Shown here: piece by piece, positions 59,066 through 64,000 of the stretch
How the letters are laid out: every line of letters begins with the position of its first letter
Numbering within the stretch: the first letter of the stretch is position 1
IMG/VR virus record: IMGVR_UViG_3300025162_000021
Span: 1-64,000 of that record
Direction: 5' to 3' (one strand)
Length of the DNA stretch: 64,000 nt
Source: a virus
The notes under the pieces: generated by a model
The model's input: only the letters and a program-made list of their open reading frames with translations
What the model was told of the DNA's origin: nothing
Database searches by the model: none
Position numbers and translations under genes: made by a program

Positions 59066-59613
59066 TGAAGAGGATTGCTATTTCAGGCGCACAGTGTACA
59101 GGCAAAAGTTCTCTTATAGCAGCCTTGAAGGAAGATAAAGCTTTTAAGGCTTACAAAGTAAGATCCGAAGGAGTGCGATCTCTAAAAGAGAATTTCGGGT
59201 TCGATATCTATTCCGGTAACGCTGAAGTGCAGCTAGCTGTACTAGCTCTACAAGCTAAGGATTCTGGAGAGAACGGTATTCTACTGGATAGAACTGTCTT
59301 GGATTCTTTGACATACGCGCTGTATTATCATGAGCGTCAGAATCCCAGGCTACCGGAACCTATACTTAATTTTCTTACTCACGAGTCTACAGTAATAGCA
59401 AGCAGAATAGATCACTTTATCATTATTCAACCGTCCTTTAATATGATTTGGGATGGGACTAGAGTTATTGACACTGATCAGCAAAATGATATATCTTTAG
59501 GAATGATACGAATGCTGAGGATCCTAGATATTCCAGAAGAGAAAGTCTTCTTTATTCACGGCGGCTCTATTCAGGAAAGAGTCGAGTGGGTAAAAGCGGA
59601 AATATTTAAGTAG
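59062..59613 (+). CDS. Small P-loop kinase (NadR/AAA_28-like)
   Basis: 183 aa, overlaps dpdA. The N-terminal Walker A AISGAQCTGKSSL, NGILLDRTVLDSLTYALYYH (a Walker B-like DR), and a final helix pattern resemble nucleotide or nucleoside kinases. It may phosphorylate a nucleoside, or recycle the guanine set free by DpdA; the latter is speculation based only on the coupled genes. Confidence 0.65.
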   Translation: MMKRIAISGAQCTGKSSLIAALKEDKAFKAYKVRSEGVRSLKENFGFDIYSGNAEVQLAVLALQAKDSGENGILLDRTVLDSLTYALYYHERQNPRLPEPILNFLTHESTVIASRIDHFIIIQPSFNMIWDGTRVIDTDQQNDISLGMIRMLRILDIPEEKVFFIHGGSIQERVEWVKAEIFK

Positions 59614-59649
59614 TCCTTTGTATATATTACATTCAGAGGTGCAATCAGG

Positions 59650-59973
59650 ATGACTCTTAAAATAGGGTACAAAGACTATAAACTTAAGTTCTTGACGACC
59701 ATCACTAGAGATAAGACAGTGTGTGATGGTCTTTGTTTAAACGATGAGTCGGAAATTCATATAGAGTCTACGATTCATGAAATGGATGCCAGGCAAGCTC
59801 TGTGGCATGAAATATTCCATGCGTTCGAAAATACGAATGGAATACAAATAACGGAGCAAGAAATAGGCGCTCTCGCAAGAGGGATGACTCTATTTATACT
59901 CAACAATCCGGAATTTATGAAGAGGATGATGTCTAGTAAATCTATAAAGGATATGGGAGATAAGAATGCATGA
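59650..59973 (+). CDS. Small HExxH metallopeptidase-like protein
   Basis: 107 aa, GGTGCAATCAGG upstream. The motif ALWHEIFHAFENTNGI (about 56-71) is the HExxH zinc motif of small ImmA/IrrE-like or related peptidases, with a third ligand possibly in EQEIGAL. The domain is minimal. It could be an anti-defence or regulator-cleaving protease. Overlaps the Tad2-like gene by 8 nt. Confidence 0.6.
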   Translation: MTLKIGYKDYKLKFLTTITRDKTVCDGLCLNDESEIHIESTIHEMDARQALWHEIFHAFENTNGIQITEQEIGALARGMTLFILNNPEFMKRMMSSKSIKDMGDKNA

Positions 59974-60205
59974 TTTCTTCGGAGCCTTCCAACTACTGAA
60001 GGATGGGCAAAAAGTAACTAGAGGTTTGTGGTCGGAGACCTGGAAGGACGCGTGGATATCAATGACGTATCTTCCTGTACCTGGGGATCCTGATAAGGCC
60101 AAGCGACCTTTTATATATTTTTATAAGAATGGAGAAATGAATCCCTGGGTAATTACTCAAGCAGACGTCTTCGCTGAAGACTACGAAGTAATGCCAATCA
60201 CTTGA
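59966..60205 (+). CDS. DUF2829/Tad2-like protein, second copy
   Basis: 79 aa. The full family pattern is present: FFGAFQLLKDGQKVTRGLWS, a middle with PFIYFYKNGEMNPWVITQAD, then VFAEDYEV. This is closer to the consensus (FG-AL-x-LK-x-G-x-KV-x-R-x-W ... PW-x-x-x-xD-x-AEDW-x-V) than the copy at 5084. Tad2 proteins bind and remove Thoeris signal nucleotides. Position in the 7-deazaguanine gene cluster gives an anti-defence island. Confidence 0.72.
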   Translation: MHDFFGAFQLLKDGQKVTRGLWSETWKDAWISMTYLPVPGDPDKAKRPFIYFYKNGEMNPWVITQADVFAEDYEVMPIT

Positions 60206-60218
60206 AAAAGGAGTTTAG

Positions 60219-60938
60219 ATGAAGGAGTACAAGTATCTTAGTTGGTTTGTTACGGCATTCGTAACAATCCTTCTTATCTCAAACGTTATAGCTGGTAGGC
60301 TCGTACAAATGGGTCCATTTGTGGTAACAAGCGCAATGTTCTTATTTCCCCTGTCATACATCCTCTCGGACGTATTCACCGAGGTTTATGGATTTGCAGC
60401 TAGTAGGCGAGTAGTGTGGTACGGAGCTTTGGCAAACGCTATCATGCTTGTTATGTTCGTATTCGCTTCAGCTCTTCCTGCTCCTGGCTTTTTCGCCGAC
60501 GGCAAGAAGGCTTATGACGCCGTGCTCGGGGTAGTACCAAGAGTAGTTCTATTCTCTATCTTAGCGTACATTGTCGGTTCTTTCGCTAATGATGTCTTTA
60601 TGTCCAAGGTGAAGAAGCTCATGGTTGATTGGGATCCCACCCATAAGCATCTCTGGGTCCGTACTATCGGTAGTACTGTGGTGGGCCAGATTTTCGATAG
60701 TGGAATTTTTATCTTCGGCGTATTCCTCTTTACTATGCCTTTCCTCGCAGTTTGTGGAATGTTCATAGTACAGTATATCGTCAAGGTCCTAATTGAGGCT
60801 GTGATGACTCCCGTCACTTACGTGGTTGTTAAGACCTTGAAGAAGAGCGAGGGCATCGACGTAGTAGCTACTGATGCATCTAGTCACACTCCCTTCAGCC
60901 TTGCTACCGAAAATGCAGAAGTGAACTTGAAGTCCTAA
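60219..60938 (+). CDS. Queuosine precursor transporter (YhhQ/QPTR)
   Basis: 239 aa, AAAAGGAG upstream. About six hydrophobic segments; conserved features SNVIAGRLVQMGPFV, FPLSYILSDVFTEVYGFAAS, and VRTIGSTVVGQIFDSGIFIF. These are family hallmarks. It imports preQ0/preQ1-type bases and so gives a salvage route to the same intermediate that FolE2, QueE and QueC would make. Confidence 0.88.
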   Translation: MKEYKYLSWFVTAFVTILLISNVIAGRLVQMGPFVVTSAMFLFPLSYILSDVFTEVYGFAASRRVVWYGALANAIMLVMFVFASALPAPGFFADGKKAYDAVLGVVPRVVLFSILAYIVGSFANDVFMSKVKKLMVDWDPTHKHLWVRTIGSTVVGQIFDSGIFIFGVFLFTMPFLAVCGMFIVQYIVKVLIEAVMTPVTYVVVKTLKKSEGIDVVATDASSHTPFSLATENAEVNLKS

Positions 60939-60968
60939 AATAACTCATAGCCAAAAGCTATATACTGA

Positions 60969-61000
60969 TAGGGAGGTCAAAGCAGACCTCCCTATTTTTT
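60969..61000 (+). terminator. Terminator between transporter and queC operon
   Basis: TAGGGAGGTC (60969-60978), loop AAAGCA, GACCTCCCTA (60985-60994), then TTTTTT. Perfect 10-bp stem. The next gene starts only 11 nt after it. Confidence 0.9.
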
Positions 61001-61010
61001 AAAGGAAAGT

Positions 61011-61223
61011 ATGTTACAAGTACTAGATAAATATAGAAAAAGATTCGAGAGGGAGACAGGCAAGTCGCACAGGACAGCTTTGCCCGGTATTCCAAATCAT
61101 CTAACGGAAGAGGAAGCTACTAGATTTCTAACAAATCCCGCGTGGGATTACGTAGTGTGGCTTGAGGCAACACTTCAGGAATATGAGAATGCCTATTTTG
61201 CTTTAAAAGAGGAAGGATTATAA
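61011..61223 (+). CDS. Small hypothetical protein before queC
   Basis: 70 aa, AAAGGAAAG upstream, stop touching the queC start. Reads HLTEEEATRFLTNPAWDYVV, with charged helices. Its coupling to queC suggests a role in the preQ0 pathway, but no motif supports one. Confidence 0.55.
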   Translation: MLQVLDKYRKRFERETGKSHRTALPGIPNHLTEEEATRFLTNPAWDYVVWLEATLQEYENAYFALKEEGL

Positions 61224-62042
61224 ATGAGCATGTATGAATCAGTTATCTCGGGAACGGAAAATATTGACAAAGTCCATAAGGTTGTAGTTAGTCTTTCTGG
61301 CGGACTTGATTCCACAACGCTTCTATACTTTATGGTAAAGAAACTTGGTAGAGAAAATGTAGTCGCACTAAGCTTCGATTACAATCAGAGGCACGGTGAT
61401 GTGGAACTCAAGCAGGCATCTAAGACATGTGAGAAGCTCGGGGTCAAGCATAAGATTATTAATCTCTCTTTCCTCGGAGAAATCGCTGCAAACGTATCAG
61501 CGATGGTCAAGGGGTCGGTTGCAACCCCAACAATGGGTGATCTCGACGCTGAGAAGACTGTGCCAACGTATGTACCATTTCGTAATACAATTCTTACGGG
61601 GATCACTTTAGCTTACGCTGAAGCCAATGGAGCAGATGGTATCGCTCTCGGCGTCCAGTATGGTGATTACGAGAACAATGAAGTCTACTTATATTGGGAT
61701 TGTCAGGAAGTTTTCACCAAGGCTATGCAGGCTGTAGCTGATCTCAATAACAAGCACAAGATTACTTTTATCGCTCCCTTCGTTAAATTGAAGAAAGTAG
61801 ATGAGATACAACTCGGCTCAGAACTAAGTATTCCCTACGAGGATTCTTGGACCTGCTATAATCCCACCATAAAGTTTGAAAGAATGGATTATTCTTTCGA
61901 CCCCATGGGAGGCAGAAATGGCCACTCAAGGAATCGATATATCCCTTGTGGCATTTGCCCATCGTGCGCTGGTCGAGCTGATTCTTTCAAGGAGCTCAAG
62001 ATGAAAGATCCTCTCGTAGAGCAGGACGGGGTTGTATATTGA
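61224..62042 (+). CDS. queC: QueC, 7-cyano-7-deazaguanine (preQ0) synthase
   Basis: 272 aa. PP-loop VSLSGGLDSTTLL (about 22-34), FDYNQRHGDVELKQA, VPFRNTILTGITLAYAEANG, GVQYGDYENN, SIPYEDSWTCYNP, and the zinc site CGICPSCAGRADSF. It converts carboxy-deazaguanine to preQ0 with ATP and ammonia. Follows queE in the pathway though 56 kb away on the map. The TTGA junction couples it to folE2. Confidence 0.93.
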   Translation: MSMYESVISGTENIDKVHKVVVSLSGGLDSTTLLYFMVKKLGRENVVALSFDYNQRHGDVELKQASKTCEKLGVKHKIINLSFLGEIAANVSAMVKGSVATPTMGDLDAEKTVPTYVPFRNTILTGITLAYAEANGADGIALGVQYGDYENNEVYLYWDCQEVFTKAMQAVADLNNKHKITFIAPFVKLKKVDEIQLGSELSIPYEDSWTCYNPTIKFERMDYSFDPMGGRNGHSRNRYIPCGICPSCAGRADSFKELKMKDPLVEQDGVVY

Positions 62043-63019
62043 GTCTTCCTGATATGCAAAAATGTACCGACGGCTTTCCTAAGATCCCTATTAGTAAGGT
62101 AGGTATTAGAAATATAGAACTACCAATAAAGGTATACACGAAGGACTCTGTAGCATCGCGATCTTTTTCCACTATAGCTACCATATCCTCATACTGCGAC
62201 TTAGTCGAAGGCGTGAAAGGTATTAATATGTCGAGAATATCTAGAACGATATTCGACATATTCAAAGAGCCTAGAGGATTCATTTTAGATATGGCAGAAG
62301 AGTGCGTATATGCACTCCAGAAGGCGCACGATACGGATGACATTTACCTTAAAGTAAAATTCAAGTATCCCTTCATTCATAATTCGCCGATATCCAAGGA
62401 TCTCAAGTCCCCAGAAATTGTCGACGTGGAAATTGAAACCACGCTTGTGAATAATATTTTGAAGAAGTACTTGACTGTGGATGTAGTTGGTATGTCCTTG
62501 TGTCCGTGTTCTAAGGAAATGAGCCTTCTCATTAATAACCTGACCGAGGAAGAGAGAACTCTATTCGACGTCTGGGACAGTAACGCCGACGACCTCTGGC
62601 CTACTATGAAAAGTCTCGTTAGCAAATTGAAGAAGGCTGGCTTCGGCGCTCATAATCAAAAGTCATTTGTTAAAATTAAAGTAGAAGTAAGAGATGACAT
62701 CGTATGGATAGAAGACTTGGTCAATCTTGTGTATCGATGCACTTCCGCCCCAACCTTCTCGGTTTTAAAGAGACCAGATGAAAAGTGGGTTACAGAGGTA
62801 TCTTATATGGGCGGGTATTACGATGATAATAAACAATTTGTAGAAGTACCTGACGCTGGGCCTAAATTCGTGGAAGATATTTCTCGTCAGTGCGCAGAGA
62901 AGCTGAATGAGATGTGTGCAGTGAAAGATTATGTTGTCGTAGTTCGTAATCAGGAAAGTATTCATAGCGGCGACATAGAAGCAGTCGCCGTGTTGTCAGC
63001 AGGAAAAGAATTACGATGA
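62039..63019 (+). CDS. folE2: GTP cyclohydrolase IB (FolE2)
   Basis: 326 aa from TTG 62039 (overlap TTGA) or slightly shorter from ATG 62054. Zinc/catalytic motif GMSLCPCSKEMS (C155, C157), GAHNQKSF (about H205), GINMSRISRTIF, and ending NQESIHSGDIEAVAVLSAGK, all typical of FolE2. It makes dihydroneopterin triphosphate from GTP, the entry to the queuosine-type pathway, with metals other than those of FolE1. First step before QueD, which is missing in this window. Confidence 0.88.
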   Translation: MSLPDMQKCTDGFPKIPISKVGIRNIELPIKVYTKDSVASRSFSTIATISSYCDLVEGVKGINMSRISRTIFDIFKEPRGFILDMAEECVYALQKAHDTDDIYLKVKFKYPFIHNSPISKDLKSPEIVDVEIETTLVNNILKKYLTVDVVGMSLCPCSKEMSLLINNLTEEERTLFDVWDSNADDLWPTMKSLVSKLKKAGFGAHNQKSFVKIKVEVRDDIVWIEDLVNLVYRCTSAPTFSVLKRPDEKWVTEVSYMGGYYDDNKQFVEVPDAGPKFVEDISRQCAEKLNEMCAVKDYVVVVRNQESIHSGDIEAVAVLSAGKELR

Positions 63020-63279
63020 GTAAATGTAAGCATTGTGAATCAACTAGCCATGGCCCTGGATGCCAATATGGGCCTAAGAGAATGCACGAGCACATTGCCG
63101 ATGACGAAACATGCGTATACTGCGGCTCAACAAGTAGAGGCCCTGGATGTCAGTATAGTCCGCACGAACCATATCATGTTCATAAGCATGGCCAAAGCGA
63201 CAACAAGTGCATTTGGTGCGGTTCGACCAGTATTGGACCTGGTTGTCAATATAGTCCAAATCATATACACGAAAAATAG
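63016..63279 (+). CDS. Cys/His-rich triple-repeat protein
   Basis: 87 aa, ATGA overlap with folE2. Three repeats: KCKHCESTSHGPGCQYGP, TCVYCGSTSRGPGCQYSP and KCIWCGSTSIGPGCQYSP, each followed by a His-rich tail (H-x-H). Each unit has three Cys and one or two His, enough to bind one zinc. Unknown role; operon position suggests a link to the deazaguanine enzymes or to metal supply for FolE2. Confidence 0.75.
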   Translation: MSKCKHCESTSHGPGCQYGPKRMHEHIADDETCVYCGSTSRGPGCQYSPHEPYHVHKHGQSDNKCIWCGSTSIGPGCQYSPNHIHEK

Positions 63280-63303
63280 AACAAAAGAATCCTCTTTTTT
63301 CTT

Positions 63304-63343
63304 GCCACCGAGCGGTTTCACCGCCTTATATTATATATGTAAG
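63304..63343 (+). promoter_or_regulatory. Putative promoter, second copy of the 40-nt block
   Basis: GCCACC (63304-63309), 17 nt, TATATTATATA (63327-63337), as at 7502-7541. It precedes the GC-richer run of small genes that leads to the ligase-like gene. Confidence 0.5.
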
Positions 63344-63354
63344 GTGGTGAAACC

Positions 63355-63534
63355 TTGAAATACAGCAAAGAATTCCTGCGGAGCATGAAAGAGTCCATTG
63401 ATCGGACCGGAATGTACATGCCGCTCGAATACTGGGTTGCGTACAAGGATCTGCGGGAAAAATATCCCCTGGTCAACACCGGATTTGCCGATAAGAATAT
63501 GGCACAGTTCATGCAGCTCGAGGACGCACTATGA
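63355..63534 (+). CDS. Small hypothetical protein
   Basis: 59 aa, TTG start with AAGGTGGTGA upstream. Reads MKYSKEFLRSMKESIDRTGM, then MPLEYWVAYKDLREKYP. Higher G+C than most genes here. First gene of a chain with overlaps. Confidence 0.55.
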   Translation: MKYSKEFLRSMKESIDRTGMYMPLEYWVAYKDLREKYPLVNTGFADKNMAQFMQLEDAL

Positions 63535-63707
63535 TTCATAAACTCACAATTCATCTGGGTGAAGATGGTAATCTATATGATACCATTGAATGCAACGCGA
63601 ACCTCAAGCTAAGCTGGGGATCGCGTACCGGAGCCGATACTGATTGCCCCAAGTGTCTTGCTATTATGGCTGCACAGGAGAAACATAATGAGCACACCAA
63701 AAAGTAG
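63531..63707 (+). CDS. Small hypothetical protein with Cys pair
   Basis: 58 aa, 4-nt ATGA overlap. MIHKLTIHLGEDGNLYDTIE, then DCPKCLAIMAAQE with a CxxC, near a further Cys (IECNAN), so it may bind zinc. Function unknown. Confidence 0.5.
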   Translation: MIHKLTIHLGEDGNLYDTIECNANLKLSWGSRTGADTDCPKCLAIMAAQEKHNEHTKK

Positions 63708-63771
63708 TGACGTAGCTTGGCTCTGCTTTTTCTACACCATCGTCATCATTCTACTCGTCGCGCTTTTCTGA
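63688..63771 (+). CDS. Tiny membrane peptide
   Basis: 27 aa, AGGAGAAAC before ATG 63688, overlapping the previous gene by 20 nt. A single hydrophobic helix (VAWLCFFYTIVIILLVALF) after a short polar start. A small phage membrane protein, for example holin-like or inhibitory, is possible. Confidence 0.5.
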   Translation: MSTPKSSDVAWLCFFYTIVIILLVALF

Positions 63772-63783
63772 AAGGACACCTAA

Positions 63784-64000
63784 ATGAACGAAGACCTTAA
63801 AATTCTCGCTAGGTTCGTGGATGAGGTGAATAAGACCAACTCCTCGAACGAGAAGATCGAGATCCTGCAAAAGTACGAATCCCTCCGGAGGATGTTCAGG
63901 TACGTTTACGACGAGCAGATTCAGTTCGGCGTGACGAGCAAGAATGTCAAGAAGCAAGGTATCTGCAACCGTGTACGGTATAAGGATATTTACGCTCTTC
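63784..64000 (+). CDS. DNA ligase-like protein, N-terminal part
   Basis: 72 codons before the window ends, AAAGGACAC upstream. LARFVDEVNKTNSSNEKIEI and YESLRRMFRYVYDEQIQFGV resemble the N-terminal helical region of T4-type ATP-dependent DNA ligases. The nucleotidyl Lys lies beyond the window, so the call is tentative. It continues the replication and repair theme of the phage. Confidence 0.5.
   Translation, partial: MNEDLKILARFVDEVNKTNSSNEKIEILQKYESLRRMFRYVYDEQIQFGVTSKNVKKQGICNRVRYKDIYAL

Noticed and set aside
1-64000. tRNA genes
   Set aside because: I inspected the non-coding gaps and saw no cloverleaf; most gaps are too short.

Overview
This window is an internal piece of a large tailed-phage genome. 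Genes are tightly packed with many 1-4 nt overlaps. It carries a T4-type head module (portal, prohead protease-scaffold, major capsid protein), baseplate, tail-tip and fibre genes, and a phage replication and recombination set: SbcC/gp46-like ATPase, UvsX/RecA, a UvsY-like protein, DnaB- and DnaC-like proteins, clamp loader and the start of a ligase-like gene. There are no ribosomal genes and I saw no tRNA. The particle is probably a myovirus. No sheath, tube or terminase gene is recognisable here, so those presumably lie outside the window. The host cannot be named from this sequence.

Layout. 1-7.5 kb (+): gp46-like ATPase, a zinc-ribbon protein, QueE interrupted by an intein, a Tad2-like protein, helicase loader and helicase. 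7.5-13.5 kb (+): J-domain protein, lytic transglycosylase, sigma-like protein, large acidic proteins, amidase. 13.6-15.1 kb: an IS200/IS605-type insertion with intact TnpB and a decayed TnpA. 15.1-46.6 kb (-): a large virion protein, two DUF1617-like proteins, a long fibre, spike, UvsY-like and UvsX (with a second intein), a winged-helix protein, clamp loader, baseplate hub and wedge genes, tape measure, a free-standing homing endonuclease, a GIY-YIG remnant, major capsid, protease-scaffold, portal and small nucleases. 46.6-55.4 kb (+): accessory virion proteins with duplications and repeats. 55.6-64 kb (+): a membrane protein, dUTPase/dCTP-deaminase-like and MazG-like enzymes, a DpdA-like transglycosylase, a small kinase, a second Tad2-like protein, a queuosine-precursor transporter, QueC, FolE2, a Cys-rich repeat protein, and a GC-richer run of small genes leading into a ligase-like gene.

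How the genes work together. FolE2, QueE and QueC are three of the four steps from GTP to preQ0. The transporter could import ready-made precursor, and the DpdA-like enzyme would exchange guanine in phage DNA for the 7-deazaguanine. The gap is QueD, which I did not find here. Such a DNA modification protects against restriction, and the two Tad2-like proteins suggest further counter-defence. Mobile elements are prominent: two inteins, one free-standing and one decayed homing endonuclease, and one IS.

Signals that deserve attention are a class 3 intein in the UvsX P-loop, a nested start with a strong ribosome site inside the protease-scaffold gene, a promoter-like 40-nt block shared at 7.5 and 63.3 kb, TATAAATA boxes before the capsid gene and a virion gene, and terminator-like hairpins placed just inside two replication/recombination genes.
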